Shown in pieces: positions 24,041 through 35,747 of a DNA stretch of 64,000 nucleotides (position 1 is the stretch's first letter; each line of letters starts with the position of its first letter). Below the pieces are notes generated by a model. That model was not told the origin of the DNA. It saw only the letters and a list, made by a program, of their open reading frames with translations, and did no database searches. The translations under genes were made by a program, and so were the position numbers. Origin of the DNA: Anthostomella pinea (Eukaryota; Ascomycota; Sordariomycetes; Xylariales; Xylariaceae); contig CAUWAG010000007.1 of the NCBI GenBank assembly GCA_963556695.1, forward strand, positions 2,666,001 through 2,730,000. The letters are read 5' to 3'.

Positions 24041-25174
24041 ATGGCGCCACATTTGGACGTACCGTCTCCAGCGGGCAGCTACACGACGGGCTTCAACAAA
24101 ATCCCATTGTGTCCTAATATCTCTTCGGCAATGAAATTGGGCAACTTTACACCAGCCGAGTCACACTCCTCATTGAGCAGTTCTCTCGAGAGTGCGTCCT
24201 TGGAAGGCGACTTTCAGATGACTCGACCTTTGGTGCCCGGAGTCTACGTGCCAACCATGTGCTTCTTCGACACTGAGACGGAGGACGTTGATACCGATGC
24301 CATCGCCCGACACTCAGTTCGCCTAGCCCAGGCCGGTGTAACAGGCCTCGCCACACAAGGGTCCAATGGCGAAGCCGTTCACTTGACGCACGCTGAGCGC
24401 CAACTAGTCACGTCTACCACACGTACGGCGCTGAACGGAGCCGGCTTCTCTCACATGCCGGTCATCGTCGGCTGCGGCGCTCAAAGTTGCCGTGAGACGA
24501 TACAGTTCTGTCGTGAGGCGTGGGAGGTTGGTGGAGATTATGCTCTGGTTTTACCCCCATCGTACTACGCGCCCTTGTTTGCGCCCTCCTCCGAAACAAC
24601 CATCCAGTACTTCACAACCGTAGCCAGTGCGTCGCCAATACCGCTCATAATCTACAACTACCCAGGCGCCGTGAATGGCATGGACCTTTCCTCTGACATC
24701 ATTCTCGAGCTGGCGCAGCACCCCAAGATTGTGGGCGTCAAGCTGACCTGTGGTAACACGGGCAAGCTGAACCGTGTCGTCGCTGCCACGCGAAAGCTGT
24801 CCAAGAACTACGACCATGACAACCCCGAGTTCCTGGTCCTTGCGGGCTCGGCCGACTTTTCGATACAATCGCTGGTCGCTGGAGGCCATGGCATACTGGC
24901 GGGTCTCGCAAACATCGCGCCCAAGGCATGTATCAGTACCATCGAGCTGTACAAGGCGGGAAAGTACGACGAGGCCCAGCAGATGCAGGAGACGGTCTCA
25001 CAGGGCGACTGGACCGCGATACAGGGTGGCGTGGTTGGTGTCAAAGCCGGAATTCAGTCGTGGCTGGGCTACGGCGGCTACGCGAGGAGCCCGCTACCCA
25101 GGCCAACTGCCGAGCAAACAAAATCGTGGAAGGAGGGCTTCAGGGAGCTGGTTTCGCTGGAGAAGTTGTTGTGA
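24041..25174 (+). CDS. DapA-family aldolase (dihydrodipicolinate synthase / deoxy-hexulosonate aldolase type)
   Basis: Single exon, 377 aa. The catalytic barrel starts near residue 60 (MTRPLVPGVYVPTMCFF). Family marks: GSNGEAVHL (substrate carboxylate binding, about residue 107), IIYNYPG with the catalytic Tyr (about 204), and VGVKLTCGN with the Schiff-base Lys (about 233). Ascomycetes use members of this family as L-threo-3-deoxy-hexulosonate aldolase of D-galacturonate catabolism (LGA1/GaaC), 4-hydroxy-2-oxoglutarate aldolase, or uncharacterised enzymes. Lysine in fungi is made by the aminoadipate route, so true lysine DapA is unlikely. The first 59 residues, rich in Ser and Pro, are an extension; ATGs at 24131 and 24218 are alternative starts, the last one giving a typical ~318-aa enzyme. 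Confidence 0.85.
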   Translation: MAPHLDVPSPAGSYTTGFNKIPLCPNISSAMKLGNFTPAESHSSLSSSLESASLEGDFQMTRPLVPGVYVPTMCFFDTETEDVDTDAIARHSVRLAQAGVTGLATQGSNGEAVHLTHAERQLVTSTTRTALNGAGFSHMPVIVGCGAQSCRETIQFCREAWEVGGDYALVLPPSYYAPLFAPSSETTIQYFTTVASASPIPLIIYNYPGAVNGMDLSSDIILELAQHPKIVGVKLTCGNTGKLNRVVAATRKLSKNYDHDNPEFLVLAGSADFSIQSLVAGGHGILAGLANIAPKACISTIELYKAGKYDEAQQMQETVSQGDWTAIQGGVVGVKAGIQSWLGYGGYARSPLPRPTAEQTKSWKEGFRELVSLEKLL

Positions 25175-27352
25175 GAGGCTGTTGTCACCCGAGGTACCGG
25201 CAGAGGGGGAAGCACGACCGGCCACCGCATCCGCCATTGCTGTGACCATAGCGCACATGTAGCGACCCATCGTCGAGTCTATGGCACGCCAATCTGGGGT
25301 ATCCGAACCGGGCGTTGAAAGAGACCTGGCGAACAAAAATAAGTCTACTCAAAGCAGCTTGGCCCATCGCCGACATCCAAGCAGTGATGGCTAGAGCGAT
25401 AGGGGCGTTATAAGAGGTTTTCATGGTTTGCGCTGCTGTTTTACAGGTCTTCGTTCTGGGAGCAATGAGGTTTCCGTGCGACGAGATACCAAAAGTTGTC
25501 CTTCTGTCTTGTGTCACTTCTTTGACATTACCCAGCATTTAGTTGCCGTCCACGTCGACGGTATCGCTCTGGGTTCTCTGCTTTGACTGGGGAAGCAGGC
25601 ATGTTCACTTACTTATAGTATATACCTTATTCGTACCCTCAATACGTCCTTCTACCCATCACTGCTCAGCAATCAAATGTGCGCAAAGCTGAAGTTATCC
25701 CTTTGATTGAATGCGCATCCTCGAAAACGCCATGGGAAACATGCTCGGCCATGAGCCGAGCTGGATCAGCTGAACAGACCGCTCCATGTCTCGGCTGGCT
25801 GGCTCTGCGATGACAGGTAAGAAAGTTCCGAGGCATCGCCGGTCCATCCGGGAGATCTGAGACCTTCAAGGCCTTATCGTTATTGGTGCGCTCTGGCTGT
25901 CATTCCGATCATAGAGAGAGCGAGGGAATATGGATGCTAGGGGAGCCTGTGCCTGCCAGTGTCTGGCCTCGATCTCCCTATCTAGGACAAATAGACGAAT
26001 GGAATGAGTTTGTCTCCTTCCCGTCTAAAAATAAGAAAAACTATCGAGAGTCTTTACGAGGCAATGTCTCTGGCGAATATGAACTGAACATAACCCTGGA
26101 GGCTGATCCCGAAAAGGTAAGTGTAGAAGCGACAACCCTTTTCCAGCTTACACGGTAAGGCAGTCAGACATGGGTCGCGAGCGGGAGCAGCCGCAATATT
26201 ACGAACATATATCTTGTCAAGCCACAAGATAGTGGCCATTTCCCACTGGATAATCGCCGAGCTTGACATACCAAGCTGGCCGATTGGTCACCTGTGGGTG
26301 TCATTGCCAACACCACCGTGACTCAGGCCTATAGCGACACTCATATGGGAGGCGGTGAGCTTGGCAAGCGGGAGACAGATTCTTGCCTACCTTACCTATC
26401 AACTGTACGAGACCATCATTCCAAGAGCGGCTGACTGGATAAACCCGCCCACTGGCGAACTTTCACGCCGTTCCTGAAGATCCCACCTCGTCCTCGCACA
26501 GCATTCTCCAGCGTACAACATGCTGTGCGACACGGACAGGGGTCGTGCCTCGCGGTTCAACAACGCTATTTATTGTCGTGACCACACCACGCACTCACTT
26601 CTGGAGCTCTCCCTCTCGCTCTGACGCACACAAACCGAAGCGGATGGCGACCCTCCCGGGTAGCCCCCGTTGGCTCCCATGTGGGAAAATGCTTGGTTTT
26701 CCCGTGCGTGCCGAGCAGTGCTGCTGTAGGTTCCCGGGCGACCATGCGAAAAAAGAGCATGGATGGGCTGCCCCGTGGAACACGGCGTTGGGTTTGCTTC
26801 TCATCATGGTATTCTCAGGGTTCGGTTTGGCCACGCTCGTCACGGCTTCGCCTATGATTCGTTGAACCCTGATGGCTCAAACCTTCTACACGTCAAGGCT
26901 CTGAGTACGGGTATGAGGCGAGAAGCTTTCAGACGGCGACTATTGTGTGCCGCCTGATTGGCACGGCATCTTCTCCGCCACATTCCTTTTCCTCAGCTCC
27001 TCGGAGCTTGTTGTACCTCTCACAGAACACGCAGGATAGCATCGCTGCTTGGGTTTCTCTGCATTTGAAACATCGTGGCATGTGTCATCGCGGGTCACTC
27101 TGATGGGCCGAGCTCGACGAAGAATACGAGAGCCGATGATTGTTGCTTATATTAACGTCGAATTCTGATCATATTCCATGAACCTATTTCTTCCTTTTCT
27201 TCTTAGGAGAATGCTCCGGAGAACGTACCGCAAACGTACAGATTTACAACATCAAACACCCCAGGTCGACTTCTACCTGGCACTACTAGAAACTCCGTTC
27301 TCGAATACTCCTCCCATTCCTCATTGCTCCCGGTTCAGCTTCTTGGGTACTT
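25175..27352. other. Gene-free interval of about 2.2 kb
   Basis: Lies between the aldolase and tyrosinase genes. A minus-strand frame at 25185-25538 and plus-strand frames near 25.9 and 26.6 kb have no recognisable motif. The tyrosinase promoter and leader must lie in the last few hundred bases. Nothing else seen. Confidence 0.5.
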
Positions 27353-29665
27353 ATGATGGTTCTAGCTGGCAAGCTGGTTTTCTATGCGGCCGTCGCGACC
27401 TGGAAAACCCCGGTGCACGGCCAAGATGCACCCGTGCCGGTTACAGGCTTGACCACAGGTATCAACGCGCAGACCGGCGAGCGACCTGCTCGCCTCAACA
27501 TCAACTTGCTCGAAGCCAAAGGAGGCCCTACATGGTACGTGGCCACCAGGTGCAGTCCTGAGTTCCTCTGACCAAAAATAGGGATCTGTTCATCCGCGGT
27601 CTCGATGCCATGCAGAATAAGCTGGAGGACGATGTGAGATCGCACTTTGCCGTCGGTGGTAAGATACGAGCCTAGCAGAAAACCAACCTACTCGTGGTGC
27701 TCGTCTTACACTTCAAAGGGATCCACGGGATGCCCTTTAGGCCATATAACTCTGTCGACGCCGTGACCAATGGGAGTGGTATGGGATATTGCCCACATAT
27801 GGTAACAGAGCAACACCTTCAGGCCCATTTCACACCAGAGATAGATCCTGACAATGGAAAAAAAGGAAACACAATTCATAGCATGGCATCGTCCATATCT
27901 CGCACTTTACGAGGTAGGTCTCCGACCATGCGTCATGGGGACAACCCGTTGACCGTAGACAGCAAGCACTTGGACTTGAAGTACAGCGAATAGCTTCAGA
28001 GTACACCGATGATGCCGCGCCGGCATATCTCGCCGCAGCCCAGATATTACGTCTACCGTACTGGGACTGGGCGACAGATCCCACGTTACCATCGTCCAGT
28101 ACGCTAGAGAACATCACTGTAAACGGACCAAAGGGCCCGTTGGAGCTTCACAACCCCCTTTACAATTACCGCTGGCAGACCTACCCCCTGAATCAGTCCC
28201 AGTTCCCCGGGTATGGAAGTTTCGGACCCGTGACGACGCGAGACGGGAGTGGCGGCTTTGACCCAGACTATGTCAACTCGGATCTCCAGAATGCTACCGA
28301 CCGCATCAAGGACTCGGTTGTGAGCAGTGGCGAGCCCGCAGCCCGCAGGTCGTGAGGTGCTGACATGGTGGTCTAGTACCGTACCTTCGCGTCGACGACT
28401 ACGTACGACCAGATGGCGTCCATGGCAAACTACGGGTCGAGTTTCGAGGCGGCGCACAACGATATACATAACCTTGTCGGCGGCTCGTTCCCAAACCTGG
28501 CCATAACCAGTTTCGACTCGCTGTTGTATGCCACCCCTGATCCCGTCTTAAACTCAACTGCTGATGAAGTTTTCTTACACAGTATGCTCCACCACTGCAA
28601 CCTCGACCGCCTCGCCGCTCTGTGGACATCAGTCCACCCCAACGAGACGCACCAAACGCAACCCTACTCGAGCGACGGCCTCTACTCGACAGCCAAAGGC
28701 GAGACCATCACGGCCGACAGCCCACTGAAGCCCTTTTACCAAGCAGACGGCAAGACGTTCCACACAGGCATGACCGTGATCTCGACAGACTCCCTCGGCT
28801 ACACATACCCCGAGATGCGCAGCGGACACCTACCGGTAGACCAAGACGAGAGCAGGAAGAACAGCATCGTGCAGATCAACCGACTCTACAGCCCCGGCAC
28901 CACCACTGCCACAGCAGCAGCAAGAGTGAAGCGAGACACAAACCCGGGGCGCCAATGGGTCATCGCCGTCCAAGTAGAGCGCTCTGAACTGGACCTCCCG
29001 TGCAGCATCGACATCTACCTGGGCGCCCACCTCGCGGGCCGGACGGTGCTGCTCGGCATGCCCGACCGGGGTTTGGCTTATGATCAGATCTCACTGCAGC
29101 GCGCCATCGGCGCCCTTGATATCAGCGGTCAGGATCCTGCTGCGGTGGAGCAGGCGCTCGAGAAGCAGCTTCGCGTCGAGGTCTCGAAGGTATGTCGTCT
29201 CCACCCCGCCTCACTCCCCCAAGGTCTGTGACATGGCATCGTCGCAGCAGAACCACACACATCTGCACTCGGCCGTACCGAGTCCTCGTGCTCCCGTGGG
29301 TCGTGGCTCCCGCCTGAGCTGCATGCCATGCGCGCGTACGACCTGCAGCCTCCCGCTCCCACTCCCGCTCCCGCCCAAAAACATGGCCTCTAGTTAGCCG
29401 CTCGCTGACACTCCCGCTAATACCTCCCAACTTACAGGGTGACGGTAAGGGTACGATGATTGACCCCAGCAGCATCCCGAGCCTGAAGCTCGATGTTGTG
29501 GCCGAGGACGTCACACCGCCGGGCGCCGAGTCTGAGCTCCCGCGGTACAGCAACCAGAGCGTGCTTGCTGGCGTCTTTGCGCAGTACAAGGGGAAGGGAG
29601 AGGGGAGGACGGATCGGAATACGGGTGGGCGGTGGTGGCGACGTCGGCCACGTGCGCGGTCGTGA
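27353..29665 (+). CDS. Secreted tyrosinase (type-3 copper oxidase)
   Basis: Eight exons: join(27353..27534, 27582..27658, 27719..27801, 27866..27913, 27963..28319, 28377..28525, 28583..29189, 29438..29665), 576 aa. A hydrophobic signal peptide ends at about VHGQ (residues 1-25). CuA ligands: His89 in GIHGMPF, His113 in GYCPHM (the C-x-H pattern that forms a Cys-His thioether in fungal tyrosinases) and His122 in AWHRPYLALYE. CuB: His276 and His280 in AHNDIHN, and the His302-His303 pair in FMLHHCNLDRL. PYWDWA lies between the sites. Intron 28526..28582 is 57 bp and stop-free, so the frame reads through it; it must be removed to rebuild LFMLHHCN. The last intron is 248 bp. The enzyme oxidises phenols to quinones (melanin-type chemistry); length fits a tyrosinase with a C-terminal lid domain. 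Confidence 0.9.
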
Positions 29666-29948
29666 TGTGGGGGGGTTTGTGCTTGGGTGAGGGTTGGGTG
29701 TGGGCGCCTGGAGTCTGTTGTTGGCCGTTGGGTTTGGATTCATGTTTTGGTCTTTGGACAAGACAGTCCGTGCAATGATTTGCTCAATGATCTTACTATC
29801 ACTTGCGTATACCGGCTCCTTGGTACTTGCTCATCAATTTCGAGGTTTAGCATGAACTCTAACTATACTGGTCGCAGGCCCAAAACCCGTTTCGATCGTT
29901 CGTGCCCGACCTCATCCGTGTGCATCTTTAAAGGCTCTTCACCCTTCA

Positions 29949-29968
29949 CCCTAACTCCCTAACCCTAA
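29949..29968. repeat. Short interstitial telomere-like tract
   Basis: Three CCCTAA units (29949-29954, 29957-29962, 29963-29968) with a CT spacer after the first. They lie between the convergent tyrosinase and alpha/beta hydrolase genes. CCCTAA/TTAGGG is the common filamentous-fungal telomere unit; three copies may be chance or a scar. Confidence 0.7.
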
Positions 29969-29986
29969 GGAATTCGTGCTTTCGTC

Positions 29987-30962
29987 CTATGAGCTAGCTA
30001 GAAACTTGCCAAGCTCCCTGTTGAATCGCTCAGGGCTCTCCCAGAACATGAAGTGGCTGCTGCCTTTCTCCCCCTTTTCGAAAACCACGAGTTTGGACTC
30101 AGGTATCTGGGAGGCCATCCATTGCACGGACGGAAACGGATCGAGAGCTTCACCCCGCGACAGCACCAGCAATGTAGGGACATTGATGGTAGACATCATG
30201 GGCCGCCAGTCCGCTGCAGCATGGTCGATGAACAAAGCCGCGGCATGTTCCAGCGGCAGCTTGAGGTTCTCCGAAAGCACCCAGTCCATGTCGGCTTGAT
30301 CGACGTCCGGCGTGAAGAGGTTTTTGATCATTCCCCCGACCGTCGCCTCGCCTCCCAGTCCGGTGAGGGCGTTTGCGATGCCGTGGCTTCCACCCGGTGC
30401 GACCAAGGTCACGAACGTCGCTTTCTCCTCCTCCGACCATCCGGGGTTGGAAGTCACGACCGGGACCATGTCGACCACCACCATCCTCGCGATGCGATCG
30501 TGCGCGTAAAGCTCCCAGTGCGACCAGACCACGGTGGCGCCCATCGAGTGGCCGATGAGCGTCACCTCGTGCAGGTCCAGCTGCGACAGCAGTGTCTCCA
30601 GGTCTGCGGCCAGTCGGGCGATGTGGTACCCGAATGCCGGCTTGTCTGATTCGCCATGGCCGCGGTGGTCGTAGGTCGTCACGCGGAAATTGGCCTTGAA
30701 GTAGTCCACTTGTTTGCGGAATATCGTCGCAGATTGTGCCCAACTGCGGCTCAGTCAATACGCAGATTCTGGAAGCAGAACGACGAAGGACGACATGGTC
30801 CATTCGATGAGACTAGGCCTGAAGCCTCGAATTGGGATGTGTATGCACCTACCCTGGGAGGAATACGAGATCGGGTGCTCCTGGAGGTCCTTCCTGGGTG
30901 TAACGAAGCTTGGTGCCATCCGAGGCGGTGACGTGGCCGGAAAGGGGAGTGGTTGTTGCCAT
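29987..30962 (-). CDS. Alpha/beta hydrolase (non-haem haloperoxidase / esterase-like)
   Basis: Two exons, complement(join(29987..30743, 30853..30962)), 288 aa. The 109-bp intron (GTAGGT..GCAG) joins LVFLPG to WAQSATIF, rebuilding the oxyanion-hole region. Then YDHRGHGESDKP and the nucleophile elbow GHSMG (Ser103) follow. A late His in KGSSHFMFWESPERFN and an Asp in ALDPFP after the sixth core strand complete a plausible Ser-Asp-His triad. Size and motifs fit the fluoroacetate-dehalogenase/haloperoxidase-like group of hydrolases. No signal peptide, so probably cytosolic. The substrate cannot be read from the sequence. Its 3' end is convergent with the tyrosinase gene, about 320 bp away. Confidence 0.87.
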
Positions 30963-32317
30963 GTCGCAAAGCTGTCGAGATCAAGTGTGAAGTGCTTAAT
31001 GAGAAGTTGAGAACGTAGACGCTGGTCAGTCCACAGCACTTGGGCTCCTATCCTATGTTATTATATGTGATACTAGAGGATCCTCGACGGGGCGGACCCT
31101 CTTCGGTATCCCTGAGTGAAATAAGCACTAGCAATCCAGCGCTTTCTAACCCATCACGATACCTATACAAGACCGAACAGGCCCCACATAAGATGGTTTG
31201 CATATAGGATCAGTCAGTAATGCTGTTTCATGGGTCGAGGTTAATAAACGGTCTAGCAGCCTGGCGTGTAGGGTTTGTCAGCACCCCTTTAGCCTACATA
31301 CATACCTAACGACGTGGTGTTGATTCCGTCTATATCTCCACTGGAGTACCAAGGCATATGCAGGTTCCGTATCAGAACTGGGGCGACCTACAGCGCCAGG
31401 ATGATGGATCCCAAGACGTTGTCGTGGACTCGTGGAACTTTTTAGCTTACCAACACGAAGCGGTGGTTCTCGGGGTTCGTGTGCAATATTGCTGTCCGAA
31501 GCCCGGAGCATTCAGACTTATTTCCCCTATTATTAGATCTCTGCCCTCGACGAGCTGGCCACGTGCCAATGGGTCCGACAGGGCGGCGAATTTCCAGTCC
31601 GACCAATTTCGTGATCTGCGACATCGCGTCCATGAAGGAAGACTTTCAGCCAGAGCCCTCTAGACGACAAGCAACTCCTCATGAGTCATGACGAACGAGC
31701 GAAACCACCCGTCTACACTTCAGCCATAGGGGACCCTGACCATGGAATCTGGTTCGGGCAGGCTTCCGAATTGGCAAGTGTTTTGCGGTCTAGATGGCCA
31801 TGAACATGGACACACCAGCTTGGACGCTGCCGCTTCACGACATCGCTTAGAGACTTGTCTCTGTCGAATCCGGGATTACTTCTGACATCTGAGAGACAAG
31901 CAAGCGATGAGGCGGTCAGTGTTGGAGTAGTGAAAGAGCCGGAAGAAGCTCACGGCGGTGTGGCCCATGCGAGAAGGTACCTTAAGATGGAGCCACTGAG
32001 CGTTTCATCTGCAGGTTTCCAAGGGGGAAGATGATTGATTGCATGTGATCGATTGACGCGCCACCTGGAAGTGTTCTTCTCGTCAAGAAGATTTTTGGAA
32101 AGAGCTATCAACGTGGTTAAAACTTAAATGCGGTGGTCATAGCTCAAGCGATCGTAGCAGCACCACTTAATATGAGGTATCTGGACTATGAAGCTTTGTC
32201 GCGTCTTCACGCGTCGTTCTTGCCTTGTCTAGACTCCATCCCAATTGTGACCAGAAAGTACTGTTAAGACACCAATTGAGCTGCCACTGAACGCCGAAAA
32301 CTCCAAAATCATTCACC
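30963..32317. other. Intergenic region of about 1.35 kb
   Basis: Contains the promoters of the minus-strand hydrolase and the plus-strand gene at 32318. A 101-codon plus frame (31358-31663) overlaps minus frames of similar quality; none has motifs or convincing splicing. No RNA gene seen. Confidence 0.5.
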
Positions 32318-33699
32318 ATGCCTCCGAAGAAGCGTACGGCCTCGGAGGCGGGCCCAAGCGCCCAGTCTGGTCCTGCAAGGGGCAACAAGAACAGCAAGAA
32401 AGCAGCCGGGGCCGATGTCACCAACGATGCATCCAGCGAAGAACACGAAGAGCAGGTACGCGCCGCCATCCCATCTCACCCGCAGCAGACCAATAAGCTC
32501 ACCAACTGGCTATGTGTAGGATGGGGACAAGGACCTCGAGAACCGGCCTCCACACAAGTACTACGGCATGCCCCAGCCCTTCTTTGACGTGGAGAACGAG
32601 AACGAAGACAAGGACGAGGACGACCAGCTCGACGAGGACGAGATCATTGAGGCGTACAATGAGGAGATGCGCTCAGATGACGGCCCTGCCATGAAGCCCG
32701 CCGCTGATTTCCCCGACAATCGATGGGTCTGCATGTGGGAGACGTGGAAGCAGTACGCGGATTATAAGCGCCGCGCTACATACACTGACCCGGACTCGTT
32801 CGGCATGTATATCTACAACGACTTCCACGGGTATGGGCTGCAGGAGCTGATCGAGTCCATGGTAAGTTCTTGGTGGAATGCAGCGGTCGTCTCTCGGCTT
32901 GGGCCCTTGTGAAGTGGTCTTACTGACCAAACTCAAGCTTGTCGCTTTCGACAAGGAACTCAGAAAGAAGCGGGACGATGAGAATCTGAAGCAGATGTGG
33001 GCGACCACAGCGGCGATGATACACTGGCTCCTGGACGCCGAAATTGGCCCGTGGCTAAGTGAGTCCTCACCCACTGGCACCAAGAAATTGGCAAACTGAC
33101 AGTAAATAGTGACTGATGATGGCGAGAGGGTATCGGCCACCGTCGGTTTCGTCGGCCGTGCTTTGGCCACAGTGCTCAACGAGCTTGACCTTGCCCAGAA
33201 AATGACGGCTGATTCCGAGATCAAGGACCTAGGTCTGGTCATGAGTTGCTATCTTCAGTGGGTTAGCGTCGTCCAAGACCAAGGGTTCGACGAGAAGGAG
33301 CTGGAGTGGCGCAAGGAGGTTGTTGCATATATGCGAAGAAAGCCGGCATCGACCTTGAGACGGCAGGATGCCATGGTACCGACAAGAACCTCAGCTCCTT
33401 GGAAGAGGAGTACTGCATCATTGGCCCCCTCTCCGGCAAAGCCAAAGCCGATAGATGGAGCTGGAAGAAGAACGTAAGTCACGTCGTCTCTACCCACTGC
33501 CCTCGAGCCTGCAATTGACGCCTACCTGCAGTTCACACAGTTCAAGAAGGAATATGGCGCCACCGGTGGAGAGAAATTCAACATCCTCAAGATGTCTCGC
33601 AAGGAGCGCGCCGATCATGCGTTCAGCAAAAAGGATCCTCTTGCGCAATTTTCCGACGAAGATCTTCGATCTGGCAAGATTATGCTGAGTAGTGGATGA
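32318..33699 (+). CDS. Unknown acidic protein, reading frame broken by a 2-nt shift
   Basis: Exons by splice signals: 32318..32455, 32520..32861, 32938..33058, 33110..33473, 33532..33699 (introns 51-76 bp, all GT..AG). The start is basic (MPPKKR), followed by an acidic stretch of Asp/Glu (aa ~60-90). A compact part follows with RWVCMWETWKQYADYKRR and repeated helices. Coding frame is clear up to VVAY near 33334. There the sequence catatatgcg shifts the frame by two bases. The old frame runs to a stop at 33477 (322 aa), while the shifted frame continues AKKAGIDLETAGCHGTDKN, uses a good intron and ends at 33699. Removing one AT unit would make the ends agree. This is either a recent pseudogene, a sequencing error or an unusual recoding site. 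I do not recognise a functional family. Confidence 0.6.
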
Positions 33700-35495
33700 G
33701 GCGTTGTCAGTATGATGTCGGATATTGTCGCACGGAATGTGGTGGTCTTGTACACCATATGCGCTGGCTATGTTGTCGATCATCGGGCTTACGGTGGCTT
33801 GCTCTCGAGTTGATGAGGTCTGTTGAACACATAGGTTCGCTGTGTATTGCTGACAATCTGAACCACTATGCGCTGTCTCCTTTTGCCACAATAGACCTCC
33901 CGTGTTGTGGTGCGCGAATGTCAGTCTCGTCGAGTGTGGAACCCATACTCGGATCTGCAGTGAACTGCGCATGCGGCGAAGACTTGGCGGTCCATTTTCA
34001 GTCCGAATCAGCCTTTACGAGACCAATTAAAGAAGGAACAACTTACCAGCCTTGGTTTTCAACAGTACCGTTTCAAATGCCCCTTCGATGCGTACCTCGC
34101 CCGTCCGACTCGTAAGTCGACAGTCCAGCCTACATCAGAGCTAGATGATCGGTTTCGCATCGCAGACCAGGCGCACTGGCTGGCTATCCAGTGGTCACGA
34201 TGCCGATCGACTTCTCGGCAACACCTGCTGTTGCGCCGGTTGGTGGAACCAAAGGGAATGGGGATCACGGGTCTGCCATCTAGTAAGTAATTCCTCAATA
34301 TGGTTGCCGAAACCACGCGGCTACGGCCGATGCGCCAGGCGCCGCCCGCCCTTTGCGAGTCAGACGATCGCGGATCGCGGATCCCGAACCCCGGATCCCG
34401 GCTGTACGTCCATGCCCACCTACTATGGCCCGTGATACAGCCAACTATTGGCCTATCCTCTGACAGGTCGGTTGGAAGACCAGTCTACTGGAGACCTGTA
34501 CGATATGCAGTACCGGGCGAAGAACTCTATGAGCTCGTCATATAGAGATATAAATCCTATTAATTTCGAGTTTCCGAGACACTTAATGCTGCGTGCGCCG
34601 GCTTCTACGACCCCCAGGCGACCTGGGAGGAGCCCTAGGGTTGGCCAAGAAGACCACGAAGCATGGTGACTGGCCCAAGACCGAATGCACCGCCAGTGAG
34701 CACGCAGAAGAGAGGAAGATCTCGATACCATACAAGATGACGTTCATAAGCAGCGCCTGGGGAGCGGAGAAGGCTCAATTCTGACATCTGACAGCTTCTG
34801 GCGTATTATACCAGGATCGGGACAGTGGGGCCGGGCAACCCTCAAGACCCCTGATCAGCAACTTTGACAGCTCAAGTCCCCTGTCTCGCCGCGGCTGCAT
34901 GCATATGTATGCATTCGCACTCCTCGTTTCGCCCATTGCAGAAAGTCCCTGGACCAAACGACCTGTTGAAATATGTCGCTACCCCGGCCCCTCGCAGAAG
35001 AGCCGAAGAGCACAGGACAGACTTCACCCCTTGGAGGCACGGTGATGCTGTTACTAGACAGCCAGGAACCACCACTCCGGAGTTGATTCACAGACAAGCC
35101 CACGAAAAGCAACTAGACGCAGTACACGACACCTCGATGTTGAACGACTGAGCACCGAGAAATCATCTTGGGTGGTCATTGCTGTTACTAGACAGTCAGA
35201 GAGGAAGAGGAGAGGAAGGAGAAATCTCTCGATCACCCCAAAGATATACGACATACTGCAAAGGGCGAAGAATTGGGACGGGGAAGGAGGCATCAACGAA
35301 ATTGGAAGGAACTGTCGACACCCGTTCAGAACCTCAAGATCCCAAACCTACCTACCTCTCGAACTCAACTTTCCTTTAGAGGCCGTGATCATACCAACAA
35401 CACACAGTCGACTACCAAGAGCTATCCCTCGGCATCCTCAGTCCATTTACCGCACCAAAAGAATTCATCACCGGTCACCGTCGCTCGCTTCGACC
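33700..35495. other. Gene-free interval of about 1.8 kb
   Basis: No gene is supported. A GC-rich stretch at 34366-34402 repeats GGATC-type units (gatcgcggatcgcggatccc). The frame open before 35496 lacks an ATG, so 35172-35495 is taken as leader of the next gene. Confidence 0.5.
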
Positions 35496-35747
35496 ATGTG
35501 CAAAGAGCTATTCGAACGCTGGGAGGGCTGTACGTGCTGGGGATTCGTCGAGCCGGAGAGGTGCGATGAGCTGTTCAAGAAGTGCATGGGGCCCCGGGGC
35601 GACATCGACAAGAAGGTTATCAAGTGGAATGATGGCATGTGTGATCAGTGTTGGGATCGGCTGATGCTGGAGGCGAGGGAGATGAATGATGCTAAGGAGA
35701 CAGCAGCCGCCCCGGCCTCGTCTAGCAGCCACTCGACTGGTAGTTGA
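35496..35747 (+). CDS. Small cysteine-rich protein (83 aa), possibly metal-binding
   Basis: Single exon; ATG at 35496 is the first in-frame ATG after a long open leader. Seven cysteines sit at residues 2, 12, 14, 23, 30, 49 and 52, including C-T-C and C-D-Q-C pairs. With Trp, Phe and His-poor spacing this looks like a small zinc-stabilised or disulfide fold. There is no signal peptide (it begins MCKELFERWEG), so it is likely intracellular, which favours metal binding over disulfides. The last 20 residues are Ala/Ser-rich and disordered. Similar short proteins are widespread in ascomycete genomes as uncharacterised products; I know of no assigned function. Confidence 0.65.
   Translation: MCKELFERWEGCTCWGFVEPERCDELFKKCMGPRGDIDKKVIKWNDGMCDQCWDRLMLEAREMNDAKETAAAPASSSSHSTGS

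Noticed and set aside
25185..25538. Minus frame containing a signal-peptide-like MKTSYNAPIALAITAW
   Set aside because: The hydrophobic stretch is short, the rest has no family features, and it abuts the 3' end of the aldolase gene.
33263..33342. Alternative intron (GTTAGC..CGAAG) that would also cure the frameshift at 33334
   Set aside because: Acceptor lacks a pyrimidine tract and branch site, and the removed text reads as good helical coding sequence continuous with the shifted frame.
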